DNA from: an uncultured Bacillota bacterium
GTDB lineage: Bacteria; Bacillota; Dehalobacteriia; UBA7702
Reading direction: 5' to 3'
Length of the DNA stretch: 39,880 nucleotides
Assembly: GCA_934702375.1 (NCBI GenBank)
Contig: CAKUYE010000018.1
Location: 1 to 39,880 of the forward strand
Shown: positions 9,256 to 17,091 of the stretch, in pieces
Layout of the letters: each line of letters starts with the position of its first letter
How positions within the stretch are numbered: the first letter of the stretch is position 1
The notes under the pieces: generated by a model
Databases searched by the model: none
What the model saw: only the letters and a program-made list of their open reading frames with translations
What the model was told of the DNA's origin: nothing
Translations under genes and position numbers: made by a program

Positions 9256-9276
9256 TATGGCAGGGAGGTGAAGAAA

Positions 9277-9567
9277 TTGCGTTACGAGGATGAATTTAAA
9301 GAAGAAGCACTTCAACTTTCTGATCGGATCGGTGTGAAACGAGCTGCTGCGGAATTAGGCATATCCTGTTCCACACTATCAAGATGGCGCGCAAACCGCA
9401 GATCCGAGAACGTAATTCCGTTTTCCGGCGGCAGCCGGCAAGTGATTAGAGATAAAGAGGAATTGCAACGTCTTAAATTCGAAAAGATGCTTCGTGAAGT
9501 GCAGAATGCAAATGCAATTTTAGAAGAAGCATTGGCGTCCTTGGATCCGGAATATAATAAAAAATGA
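9277..9567 (+). CDS. Orphan IS3-type OrfA helix-turn-helix protein
   Basis: About 96 residues. The N-terminus (RYEDEFKEEALQL, then GVKRAAAELGISCSTLSRW) matches the HTH_Tnp_1 / OrfA helix-turn-helix of IS3-family transposases, which binds element ends; the C-terminal half is a charged helix with a leucine-zipper look (LQRLKFEKMLREVQNANAIL). The TTG at 9277 is chosen because AGGGAGGTG ends six bases upstream; the in-frame GTG at 9268 lies inside that site. No OrfB with a DDE catalytic domain follows and no terminal inverted repeats were seen. It is therefore either an IS remnant or a retained DNA-binding protein; the intact frame, promoter and ribosome site favour expression. Confidence 0.75.
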   Translation: MRYEDEFKEEALQLSDRIGVKRAAAELGISCSTLSRWRANRRSENVIPFSGGSRQVIRDKEELQRLKFEKMLREVQNANAILEEALASLDPEYNKK

Positions 9568-9732
9568 GCGGATTCCGGATGATATACGGGCTCTATTGGT
9601 TTTTTTTTGTTTATTTTATAAATAATTAGGCCCTTCTAACTCTATCCTTACTCTTTTGAGCTGGACTTTTTACGTGAAATTTAAAAATACTTTGTTTTTC
9701 TGTAAAACTATGTCGAATTGGCTGAACTGGCA

Positions 9733-9761
9733 TTGAAATTTGTCGAAACCAGTGGTATACT
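9733..9761 (+). promoter_or_regulatory. Sigma-A promoter for the DUF6110-like gene
   Basis: TTGAAA (9733-9738), a 17-bp spacer, then TATACT (9756-9761) preceded by TGG (extended -10). It lies about 35 bases before the start codon of the small protein and would also serve the downstream ATPase if transcription reads through the hairpin at 10134-10160. Confidence 0.75.
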
Positions 9762-9795
9762 ACCTTTGAAAATGTGATATATGGAGGTTTTGACA

Positions 9796-10116
9796 ATGAA
9801 ATGTGATTTGAAGAAAATCGGACTTTTTGCAGGCGGCGTTTTATTCGGAACCGCCGGAGTAAAGGTTCTTTCCAGTAAGGATGCAAAGAAGGTATATACG
9901 CATACCACTGCTGCTGTTCTTCGGGCAAAAGAAGGTATTATGTCCGTTGTAACGAGAACAAAGGAAAATGCAGAGGATATTCTGGCCGATGCCAAGGATA
10001 TCAATGAAAAGCAGGCTGCCGAAGATGAAGTTATCATCGAGGATTGCTGCTGTGAAGCAGTTGCTGAAGAAGCCGAAGAAGAAGTCGAAGAAACGACGGA
10101 AACCGAAGCGGAATAA
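9796..10116 (+). CDS. DUF6110-like small protein next to a P1B ATPase
   Basis: 106 residues. The ATG at 9796 is chosen over 9781 because GGAGG (9783-9787) sits eight bases upstream. The N-terminus has a short hydrophobic glycine-rich segment (IGLFAGGVLFGTAGVKVL, residues 8-25) that could associate with the membrane; the middle is a charged helix; the C-terminus is strongly acidic and holds a Cys-Cys-Cys triplet at 84-86 followed by a run of Glu. From memory this layout matches DUF6110-family proteins, commonly encoded beside heavy-metal P-type ATPases. The Cys triplet plus acidic tail suggests metal binding or delivery to the neighbouring pump; this is inference. Confidence 0.7.
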   Translation: MKCDLKKIGLFAGGVLFGTAGVKVLSSKDAKKVYTHTTAAVLRAKEGIMSVVTRTKENAEDILADAKDINEKQAAEDEVIIEDCCCEAVAEEAEEEVEETTETEAE

Positions 10117-10133
10117 TTGAAGGACATCATGAG

Positions 10134-10160
10134 GAGCCGCGACAGCGGCTCTTTGTTTTT
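10134..10160 (+). terminator. Terminator between DUF6110 gene and ATPase gene
   Basis: GAGCCGC (10134-10140), loop GACA, GCGGCTC (10145-10151), then TTTGTTTTT. It lies between two genes that appear to share one promoter, with the ATPase ribosome site GGAGG (10162-10166) right after it. It should lower ATPase expression relative to the small protein, or act as a regulated attenuator. Confidence 0.75.
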
Positions 10161-10175
10161 CGGAGGCTTGTTATT

Positions 10176-12257
10176 ATGAAGTGCAAAATCATGCATGAAT
10201 CCCGGGGCAGGATTCGTGTGCATTTGTGTATCCATAGAATAACTTTGGCCCAGGCGGACCTGGCAGAATTTTATTTACGCCAGGTGGAGGGCGTAAAGGA
10301 TGTGCGAGTATATGACCGCACTTGTGATGTTGTTGTTTTTTATGAAGATCTTCAAGCACGCAGTGATGTGATTCGTGCATTGTCTCTATTCTCCTTTCAA
10401 AAGGCGGAATCTATGGACGTTGTTCCGGAACACACCTCCCGTGTGATGAATCGGGAATTTGAAGATAAAATCGTATTTACGATTTTGCGGCGTTATTTAG
10501 GGAAGATGTTTCTGCCTTTTCCTGTGCGTTCTGCCATTACGATTTTCCGTTCTTTCCGTTATATCAAAGAAGGATTGACGGCTTTGCTTCACGGCAAATT
10601 AGAGGTGGCGGTGCTGGATGCTACGGCAGTGACGGTATCGATTCTTCGCCGTGATTTCAATACCGCAGGATCGGTTATGTTTATGCTCCATATTGGAGAA
10701 TTGCTGGAAGAATGGACCCATAAAAAATCCGTTGCCGATTTGGCCGGAGCAATGTCTTTAAATGTAGATAAGGTCTGGGTGAAAGACGGAGAACAGGAAA
10801 CTCTTGTTCCCATCAATGAGGTTCAGGCCGGAGATTGTGTTGTCGTTCGTACCGGCAATATGATTCCTCTGGATGGCAAGGTCATTGGCGGTGAGGCCAG
10901 TGTGAATCAGGCTTCTATGACCGGAGAACCCTTGGCTGTAGTTAAAACCGCCGGCAGCTATGTCTACGCCGGTACGGTTGTGGAAGAAGGCGAATGCATT
11001 ATTTCCGTGGATAAGGTATCCGGCGGAGGGCGCTATGACCGCATCGTGAAGATGATTGAGGAATCGGAAAAGCTGAAATCTACGGCGGAAGATCGGGCTT
11101 CCCGGTTGGCGGGTCGCCTTGTTCCTTATACGTTAGGCGGTACGGTGCTGACCTATCTTTTGACACGGAATGTTACGAAAACATTGGCTGTGTTAATGGT
11201 GGATTTCTCCTGCGCATTAAAGCTCTCCATGCCTATTGCCGTGCTTTCGGCAATGCGGGAAAGCAGCCAATATCATATTTCCGTAAAGGGCGGCCGCTTT
11301 TTAGAGGCCGTGGCCAAAGCCGATACCATTGTATTTGATAAAACCGGTACTTTGACATACGCGGCACCGAAAGTTGAAAAAGTTGTAGCCTTTGGCGGCT
11401 ATGAGGAAAAGGAAATGCTTCGTTTAGCTGCTTGTCTGGAAGAGCATTATCCTCATTCTCTTGCCAATGCTGTGGTGGAAGCTGCGGAAAAACAAGGACT
11501 TTCTCATGAGGAATATCATTCAAAAGTGGAATACGTTGTAGCCCATGGTATTTCCAGTACGGTTGATGGGAAAAAAGTGATCATCGGGAGTTACCATTTT
11601 GTTTTTGAAGATGAACATTGCGTGATACCCGCCGGAGAAGAAGGAAAATTCCAGGCACTTCCCAGTGAATATACTCAACTCTATCTGGCATTTTCCGGAG
11701 TACTTGTCGCGGTGATCTGTATTTCCGATCCTCTTCGGGAAGAAGCAAAAGATGCCATTGCAGCGCTGCATGATTGCGGTATTAAAAAAGTTGTAATGAT
11801 GACCGGAGATAATAAAAAGACCGCAGCGGCAGTGGCTGCGGCGGTCGGTATCGATGAGTTTCATGCTGAAGTGCTGCCGGAAGATAAAGCAAGCTTTGTT
11901 CGTGCAGAGCATGACGCCGGCCGCTGTGTGATTATGATCGGTGACGGTGTAAACGACACTCCGGCATTGTCTGAAGCGGATGTCGGAATTGCCATTAATA
12001 CCGGTGCTGCCATTGCCAAAGAAATTGCCGATATTACCATTGCTTCGGAAGATCTTTTTGAACTGGTAACACTGCGTAAGCTTAGTGAAGCATTGATGGA
12101 GCGGATCCATCATAATTATCGTTTTATTGTCGGTTTCAACTTTATGCTGATCCTTTTGGGGGTCGGCGGGGTGATTCAGCCTACGACTTCTGCGTTGTTC
12201 CATAATATGTCGACGTTGGGGGTGGGGTTGAAGAGCATGACCAACCTCCTTCCTTGA
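10176..12257 (+). CDS. P1B-type heavy-metal translocating ATPase
   Basis: 693 residues. An N-terminal HMA-like segment (about 1-65) lacks the usual CxxC metal site. It carries P-type ATPase marks: the actuator TGEP loop (SMTGEPLAV), phosphorylation motif DKTGT with Asp388, a P1B-type His-Pro-like dipeptide in EEHYPHSLANAV, and the hinge GDGVNDTPALSEADVG. The intramembrane metal motif that is CPC, SPC or TPC in most P1B pumps reads Ser-Cys-Ala (345-347, within DFSCALKLSMP), so substrate specificity cannot be assigned. It probably exports a transition metal at the cytoplasmic membrane using ATP. GGAGG nine bases upstream supports the start. It follows the DUF6110-like gene, and a palindromic unit begins three bases after its stop. 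Confidence 0.9.
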   Translation: MKCKIMHESRGRIRVHLCIHRITLAQADLAEFYLRQVEGVKDVRVYDRTCDVVVFYEDLQARSDVIRALSLFSFQKAESMDVVPEHTSRVMNREFEDKIVFTILRRYLGKMFLPFPVRSAITIFRSFRYIKEGLTALLHGKLEVAVLDATAVTVSILRRDFNTAGSVMFMLHIGELLEEWTHKKSVADLAGAMSLNVDKVWVKDGEQETLVPINEVQAGDCVVVRTGNMIPLDGKVIGGEASVNQASMTGEPLAVVKTAGSYVYAGTVVEEGECIISVDKVSGGGRYDRIVKMIEESEKLKSTAEDRASRLAGRLVPYTLGGTVLTYLLTRNVTKTLAVLMVDFSCALKLSMPIAVLSAMRESSQYHISVKGGRFLEAVAKADTIVFDKTGTLTYAAPKVEKVVAFGGYEEKEMLRLAACLEEHYPHSLANAVVEAAEKQGLSHEEYHSKVEYVVAHGISSTVDGKKVIIGSYHFVFEDEHCVIPAGEEGKFQALPSEYTQLYLAFSGVLVAVICISDPLREEAKDAIAALHDCGIKKVVMMTGDNKKTAAAVAAAVGIDEFHAEVLPEDKASFVRAEHDAGRCVIMIGDGVNDTPALSEADVGIAINTGAAIAKEIADITIASEDLFELVTLRKLSEALMERIHHNYRFIVGFNFMLILLGVGGVIQPTTSALFHNMSTLGVGLKSMTNLLP

Positions 12258-12260
12258 GGG

Positions 12261-12370
12261 CGCTAAACCGCTGATATCCGGCAAAACCTTTGGGGAGCAG
12301 CCCTCCGGGTACAAGAAGTACACCTCCGGGTTGCTCCCCAAATTTTTTACCGGATCTAAGCGGTTTATCG
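12261..12370. repeat. Palindromic repeat unit c1
   Basis: 110-bp nearly perfect nested palindrome. CGCTAAACCGCTGATATCCG mirrors CGGATCTAAGCGGTTTATCG; the inner arms TTTGGGGAGCAGCCC and GGGTTGCTCCCCAAA pair; the apex is GGGTAC-AAGAA-GTACACC. It begins three bases after the ATPase stop and may serve as its 3' end. Confidence 0.85.
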
Positions 12371-12402
12371 TCCTCAGAGTTACTTTTTCCGTGATGCGCG
12401 GG

Positions 12403-12512
12403 CGCTAAACCTTCTGGTATGCGGTAAAACTTTTGGGTAGCGGTCTTCCATGTACAAGAAGTACACCTCCGGGTTGCTCCCCAAATTTTTTACCGGATCT
12501 AAGTGGTTTATC
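12403..12512. repeat. Palindromic repeat unit c2
   Basis: Second 110-bp unit at a 142-bp period. Its right half is almost identical to c1, but its left half (CTTCTGGTATGCGGTAAAAC and GGGTAGCGGTCTTCCATG) has diverged, weakening the stem. The 32-bp spacers before and after carry the shared string CTCAGAGTTAC.TTT and ATGCGCGG. Confidence 0.85.
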
Positions 12513-12546
12513 ACCCTCAGAGTTACGTTTGTCCGTAATGCGCGGA

Positions 12547-12640
12547 TGCGAAACCTCTGGTATCCGGCAAAACTTTTTGGGAGCAGCCCTTTGGGTACGA
12601 GAAGTACGCCTTTGGGTTGCTCCCCAAATTTTTTAGCCTT
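12547..12640. repeat. Palindromic repeat unit c3, right end degraded
   Basis: Third tandem unit. The left half GCGAAACCTCTGGTATCCGG and the inner arms TTTTTGGGAGCAGCCC / GGGTTGCTCCCCAAA are retained, with apex GGGTAC-GAGAA-GTACGCC. The right outer arm is lost after the T-run (TTTTTTAGCC), so the array ends here. Confidence 0.75.
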
Positions 12641-12752
12641 TTTATTTATTTGCAACGGAATGATGCGAGTTTCACTTTTGGAAGAAATTTGTCGAATATT
12701 TTTGTTGATAGCAAATTCATGACTGCTTTTCGTGGATTCTTTTGTTTTACCC
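12641..12752. other. Spacer before the tig promoter, nothing seen
   Basis: AT-rich sequence between the last palindromic unit and the tig promoter, without a credible ORF, hairpin or promoter. Confidence 0.4.
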
Positions 12753-12781
12753 TTGATTTCTTTGCCGTTGCATGATAAAAT
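12753..12781 (+). promoter_or_regulatory. Sigma-A promoter for tig
   Basis: TTGATT (12753-12758), a 17-bp spacer, then TAAAAT (12776-12781) preceded by TGA (extended -10). The predicted leader is about 145 nt, enough to contain both hairpins at 12839-12897. Confidence 0.7.
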
Positions 12782-12838
12782 AAACCGTATATATTCAGTA
12801 TATTATGGTGGAATCGTATGCAATACGATAGAATGGGA

Positions 12839-12874
12839 AACCTATGTGGCAGAGTCCCTTTGCCACAGGTTTTT
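12839..12874 (+). terminator. Terminator-like hairpin in the tig leader
   Basis: AACCTATGTGGCA (12839-12851) pairs with TGCCACAGGTT (12861-12871) with a small bulge, and the T-run continues to 12874. A second hairpin, CGGCGC (12875-12880) with GCGCCG (12892-12897), follows at once. Lying between the promoter and the trigger factor start, it looks like an attenuator. Confidence 0.55.
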
Positions 12875-12933
12875 CGGCGCGTTATGCACCTGCGCCGCTA
12901 GAAACAGGATTATTTTATAAGAGGAGCTATAAG

Positions 12934-14259
12934 ATGAAGTACGAAGTAAAAAGAGATGTTGTTAACGAAGCGGAGCTTACCATTACCGTGGATACGGAAA
13001 CCGTGGCAAAAGCCGTGAATAAGGCTTATTTGAAAATTGCAAAACAGGTAGATATTCCCGGCTTCCGCAAAGGTAAGGTACCGAAATTTGTATTGGAACA
13101 GAAAATCGGTGTTGCTCCCATTTTGGAAGAAGCAGCAGAAATTATGATGGGGCCTGCCTATGCTCAGGCAATCTCCGAAGAAGGTTTGAATCCTGTTGCT
13201 CGTCCCGAAGTGGAAATCGTTACCCTTGGTGAAGATGAAGAATTCGTATTCAAAGCCAAGACCATCCTTCAGCCCGAACCGAAACTCGGCGAATACAAAG
13301 GTCTGAAACTGACGAAGACCGAAGTCAATATCACAAAAGAAGATGTTGATGCTCAGATCGATCGTACCTTGGATCGTCACAGCAAGATGATCAATGTTGA
13401 AGACGGCATTGTAGAAGATGGCGATATCGTTATGATCGATTACAAAGGTTCCATCGACGGCGAAGAATTTGCCGGCGGTTCTGCGGAAAACTATCCTTTG
13501 GGCATTGGCAGCGATACCTTTATCCCCGGTTTTGAAGAACAGCTCAAAGGCCATAAAGTTGGCGAAGATGTAAAAGTGGAAGTAACCTTCCCCGAAGATT
13601 ATCATGCCGAAGACCTCAAAGGCAAACCTGCTGTATTTGATGTGCATATCAAAGAAGACCGCAAAAAACAGCTGCCGGAATTGACCGACGAATTTGTAAA
13701 ATTGATCTCTCCGGTTGAAACCGTTGCTGAATATAAAGAACATGTTGAAAGTGAACTGAAAGACCAGGCAGAAAGAACTGCCAAAGATGATTTGAAAAAC
13801 CAGGCGATCGATGCTTTGCTGGAAATCACTGATGTTGTGATTCCCGATGTTATGATCGATGAAAAAGTGGACAGCTTTATCACCGACATGAACACTCGCT
13901 TGAGCCAGCAGGGTCTTGATCTTGACCAGTACCTGAAATATATCGGTAAAACCATGGAAGAACTGAGAGAAGAAAACCGCCCCGCTGCCGAACGTGCAGT
14001 GAAAACGGAAGTAGCTCTTCTCGAAGTTGCAAAACAGGAAAATATTGAGGCAGAAGAAGTTGACACCGATGCTGAAATTGCCAAAGTTGCTTTGATGACA
14101 AACTCCAAAATCGAAGATATCAAAGCCCGCTTGATGGAAAATGGTCAGTTCAGTGTCTTGGTATTCTCCATCTTGCTCAAAAAAGCCATTGAATTCCTTG
14201 TTGAAAATGCTGAAATTACCGTTGGCGAAAAGAAGGAAGAAGCTGCCGACGCGGAATGA
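12934..14259 (+). CDS. tig: Trigger factor, ribosome-associated chaperone
   Basis: 441 residues, the usual family length. Trigger factor binds near the ribosome exit tunnel and shields nascent chains; it also has an FKBP-type prolyl isomerase domain. The ribosome-docking signature GFRKGKVP lies at residues 43-50, the FKBP-like domain at about 150-245 (begins DGDIVMIDYKGSIDGEEF), and the helical chaperone domain fills the rest, ending in an acidic tail. The start at 12934 follows AGGAG (12922-12926) by seven bases; the open frame extends upstream to 12844 but that part overlaps the leader hairpins. It is followed at 53 bp by clpP, the classical tig-clpP-clpX order. Confidence 0.97.
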   Translation: MKYEVKRDVVNEAELTITVDTETVAKAVNKAYLKIAKQVDIPGFRKGKVPKFVLEQKIGVAPILEEAAEIMMGPAYAQAISEEGLNPVARPEVEIVTLGEDEEFVFKAKTILQPEPKLGEYKGLKLTKTEVNITKEDVDAQIDRTLDRHSKMINVEDGIVEDGDIVMIDYKGSIDGEEFAGGSAENYPLGIGSDTFIPGFEEQLKGHKVGEDVKVEVTFPEDYHAEDLKGKPAVFDVHIKEDRKKQLPELTDEFVKLISPVETVAEYKEHVESELKDQAERTAKDDLKNQAIDALLEITDVVIPDVMIDEKVDSFITDMNTRLSQQGLDLDQYLKYIGKTMEELREENRPAAERAVKTEVALLEVAKQENIEAEEVDTDAEIAKVALMTNSKIEDIKARLMENGQFSVLVFSILLKKAIEFLVENAEITVGEKKEEAADAE

Positions 14260-14312
14260 TGTATAATACCTTGGTAAAAGCGATATAATCATTTCAGGAT
14301 AAGGAGGAAAAA

Positions 14313-14903
14313 ATGGCGTATAATTATAATGTACCTTACGTAATTGAACAGACGAGCAGAGGCGAAAGAAGCTATGACATTTATTCCCGTCTGCTCAAAG
14401 ACCGCATCATTTTTCTTGGCTCCGCCGTTGACGATACGGTAGCTAATCTGATTATTGCTCAGATGCTGTTCCTGGAAGCCGATGATCCCAAAAAGGATAT
14501 CTGTTTTTACATCAACAGTCCCGGTGGTTCTATCACTGCCGGTATGGCCATTTATGATACGATGAACTATATCAAATGCGATGTCTCCACGATTTGTGTG
14601 GGGATGGCTGCCAGCATGGGTGCGTTTTTGCTTTGTGCCGGTGCCGAAGGCAAACGCTTTGCGCTGCCCAACAGCGAAATCATGATCCACCAACCCTCCG
14701 GCGGCACCCAAGGCCAGGCTACGGATATTGAAATCCAGGCAAAACGCATTTTAAGAATGAAAAAAGATCTCAATGAGATCCTGGCAAAAAGAACCGGGAA
14801 GAGCCTTGAACAGATCGGCATTGATACGGAGCGCGACAACTTTATGTCTGCGAAGGAAGCTATGGAATACGGATTGATCGACCGTGTGATCGAAAATCGC
14901 TAA
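14313..14903 (+). CDS. clpP: ATP-dependent Clp protease proteolytic subunit
   Basis: 196 residues. ClpP forms a double-heptamer barrel that degrades substrates unfolded by ClpX or other Clp ATPases in the cytoplasm. The catalytic triad is visible: Ser101 in GMAASMGAF, His126 in EIMIHQPSGG and Asp175 in DTERDNFM, four residues later than the E. coli numbering. The start follows AAGGAGG (14301-14307) closely. It lies between tig and clpX; two TATAAT strings in the tig-clpP gap (14262-14267 and 14284-14289) lack good -35 partners, so co-transcription with tig is likely. Confidence 0.98.
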   Translation: MAYNYNVPYVIEQTSRGERSYDIYSRLLKDRIIFLGSAVDDTVANLIIAQMLFLEADDPKKDICFYINSPGGSITAGMAIYDTMNYIKCDVSTICVGMAASMGAFLLCAGAEGKRFALPNSEIMIHQPSGGTQGQATDIEIQAKRILRMKKDLNEILAKRTGKSLEQIGIDTERDNFMSAKEAMEYGLIDRVIENR

Positions 14904-14921
14904 GGAAGCAGGGATATATTT

Positions 14922-16199
14922 ATGGCAGATAAAAATAAACCAATGATCCCTACCTGCTCTTTTTGCGGGAAAAGCGCAGACGAAGTTCGTAAATTGATTG
15001 CCGGTCCCGGGGTAAATATTTGTGACGAATGTGTCAGCCTTTGCGAGCAGATCGTAGATGAATCCGTTGAAGATGAGCATGAATCTGATTTGGATTTTGA
15101 TGCCCTGCCAAAGCCGAAGGAATTGGCAGCCTGTCTTGATGAATATGTGATCGGTCAGGATGAAGCAAAAAAGGTTCTTTCTGTCGCTGTATATAACCAC
15201 TATAAACGTATTGGCGTTAAAATTGAAGATGATGTTGAATTGCAAAAATCCAACATCCTTCTTGTTGGTCCTACGGGTACGGGGAAAACATTATTGGCCC
15301 AAACTTTGGCGCGTTTTCTTCATGTTCCTTTTGCCGTGGCAGATGCAACCACTTTGACCGAAGCCGGTTATGTTGGTGAAGACGTTGAAAATATCTTGCT
15401 CAAATTGATTCAGGCCGCGGATTTTGATACCGATGCGGCTTCTCGTGGTATTATCTATATTGATGAAATCGATAAGATCTCCAAAAAATCGGAAAACGTT
15501 TCGATTACCAGAGATGTCAGTGGTGAAGGTGTTCAGCAGGCCTTGCTGAAAATTTTGGAAGGAACCGTTGCTTCGGTACCGCCTCAGGGGGGCAGAAAAC
15601 ATCCTCACCAGGAATTGATTCAACTGAATACAACGAACATCCTCTTTATCTGCGGCGGCGCTTTTGACGGCCTTGACAAGATTGTACAAAAACGCCTGGG
15701 CAGTGGTGTTATGGGTTTTGGTGCTGACATCAAAGAAAAAAAAGAAGATATTGGGGAAATTCTCGCCAATATCTTGCCGGAGGATTTATTAAAGTTTGGT
15801 TTGATTCCGGAATTTGTTGGACGTTTGCCGGTGCTTGGCAAACTGACGCCGTTGGATGAAGCAGCTCTTGTCCGGATTTTGAAAGAACCGAAAAATTCTT
15901 TGACAAAGCAGTATAAAGCACTCTTTGCCATTGACGGTATTGAACTGGAGTTTGAAGATGAAGCTCTGGAAGCCATTGCCGCAACGGCGATGAAACGCAA
16001 TACCGGCGCCCGTGGACTCCGGGCGATTATGGAAGACCTTATGGGCGGTTTAATGTTTGAACTGCCCAGCCGCACGGATGTGAAAAAAGTCATTATTACC
16101 GCCGATTTTGTTCGGGATGGTAAAGAACCGAAACTGACTCTAAAGCGTACCCGGCGTAAAACAGTGAAAACCGATGAAGCTGCGGCAAATGAAGAATAA
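14922..16199 (+). CDS. clpX: ClpX, ATPase subunit of ClpXP protease
   Basis: 425 residues. ClpX is an AAA+ unfoldase that selects tagged proteins and feeds them to ClpP. The N-terminal zinc-binding domain has Cys12, Cys15, Cys34 and Cys37; Walker A GPTGTGKT lies at about 116-123; Walker B is IIYIDEIDK; the IGF-type loop used to dock ClpP appears as LGSGVMGFG, i.e. the hydrophobic tripeptide is VMGF rather than IGF. It starts 19 bp after clpP, in the same operon. A bidirectional terminator ends it. Confidence 0.98.
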   Translation: MADKNKPMIPTCSFCGKSADEVRKLIAGPGVNICDECVSLCEQIVDESVEDEHESDLDFDALPKPKELAACLDEYVIGQDEAKKVLSVAVYNHYKRIGVKIEDDVELQKSNILLVGPTGTGKTLLAQTLARFLHVPFAVADATTLTEAGYVGEDVENILLKLIQAADFDTDAASRGIIYIDEIDKISKKSENVSITRDVSGEGVQQALLKILEGTVASVPPQGGRKHPHQELIQLNTTNILFICGGAFDGLDKIVQKRLGSGVMGFGADIKEKKEDIGEILANILPEDLLKFGLIPEFVGRLPVLGKLTPLDEAALVRILKEPKNSLTKQYKALFAIDGIELEFEDEALEAIAATAMKRNTGARGLRAIMEDLMGGLMFELPSRTDVKKVIITADFVRDGKEPKLTLKRTRRKTVKTDEAAANEE

Positions 16200-16209
16200 A
16201 ATGTATTTT

Positions 16210-16246
16210 AAAACCCGATCCTCTGCTTTTCAGAGAATCGGGTTTT
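16210..16246. terminator. Bidirectional terminator between clpX and TVP38-like gene
   Basis: AAAACCCGATCCTCTG (16210-16225) pairs with CAGAGAATCGGGTTTT (16231-16246). A on one side and T on the other let it serve both converging genes. Confidence 0.85.
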
Positions 16247-16260
16247 GTATTGTCTTGATT

Positions 16261-17010
16261 TTAATGCTCTTGAGATAAGGGCGTTTTTTTTGTATGGTGA
16301 TGTACTTTTCGCTGATTGACTTTTGCGATGATTTTCTTTTCCATAACTGGACCGTAACGCCAGGAAAGGGCGAACAGCACGATGACAAAAAGGGCGGAAG
16401 AAACGTAACTCCAGGACGGAATTGCAAAGACACTGATGCCGACAAGGCAATTGAGAGTCAATCCCCAGGGGCGTCCCAGGGCTGCGGCAAGGATGAAATA
16501 TTTCCATTTGATGTTTACCAGACCGGCAACATAACAAAGAATGTCATCGGGGAAGAAGGGGAAGAAAAACATGATGAATAATAGCAGGTTTTTACGTTCC
16601 TCAAAAGATTTAATGTATTTATCCAGTTTGTGTTTATTAAGGAATAACTCTAACAGCGGGCGCCCCAGATACCGGGCAAGAGCAAAGCTGATACAGGATC
16701 CGAGAACCGTGGCCAGGGTGCAGATGAGCATGGTGGGGCCGAAGCCGAAAAGCATGGCCGATGCTACAACGATAATGCCGCCAGTGGCAGGAATAAATAT
16801 GACACCAAAAAGCTGTAATGCAAAAACAATAGCATATGCTTTTGCGCCGTAGCTTTCAATATAGGCAATCAGTGCGTTGGGATCGTGAAGCAGAGATCCC
16901 AGACCGGCATGAAAAAACCAACCGATAGCAAATCCAATAATGCCCAGAAATATAGCAAAATATAGGATAGGGACAATCCGGTATTTTAATAATTTTTGAT
17001 AAAGTGACAT
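16261..17010 (-). CDS. TVP38/TMEM64 (VTT-domain) membrane protein
   Basis: 249 residues, inner-membrane. The N-terminal transmembrane helix is followed by the VTT core: GVIFIPATGGIIVVASAMLFG, FALARYLGRPLLELF, and FFPFFPDDILCYVAGL with the conserved Phe-Pro pairs, then a glycine-rich reentrant segment and a basic, histidine-containing C-terminal tail. VTT proteins are linked to lipid scrambling or transport; no substrate can be assigned. GAGG lies just upstream of the ATG. It converges on clpX and is transcribed away from the XRE gene side by side with it. Confidence 0.88.
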   Translation of the reverse strand: MSLYQKLLKYRIVPILYFAIFLGIIGFAIGWFFHAGLGSLLHDPNALIAYIESYGAKAYAIVFALQLFGVIFIPATGGIIVVASAMLFGFGPTMLICTLATVLGSCISFALARYLGRPLLELFLNKHKLDKYIKSFEERKNLLLFIMFFFPFFPDDILCYVAGLVNIKWKYFILAAALGRPWGLTLNCLVGISVFAIPSWSYVSSALFVIVLFALSWRYGPVMEKKIIAKVNQRKVHHHTKKTPLSQEH

Positions 17011-17091
17011 GGCAACCTCGTATTTATGATTTAAACACAGGATAGCAAAAAATTTCTACAACCGAATGACGGAAATGTGTTGCTTTTTTGA

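Noticed and set aside
12261..12640. CRISPR array
   Set aside because: Units are ~110-bp palindromes with similar spacers, not short repeats with unique spacers, and no cas genes are present.
12450..12722. Short ORFs within the palindromic repeats
   Set aside because: They arise because the repeat sequence recurs in different frames; no ribosome sites and no protein-like conservation.
12910..14292. 460-residue minus-strand open frame over tig
   Set aside because: Phe/Ile-rich composition typical of antisense to a Glu/Lys-rich gene; the plus strand is clearly trigger factor.
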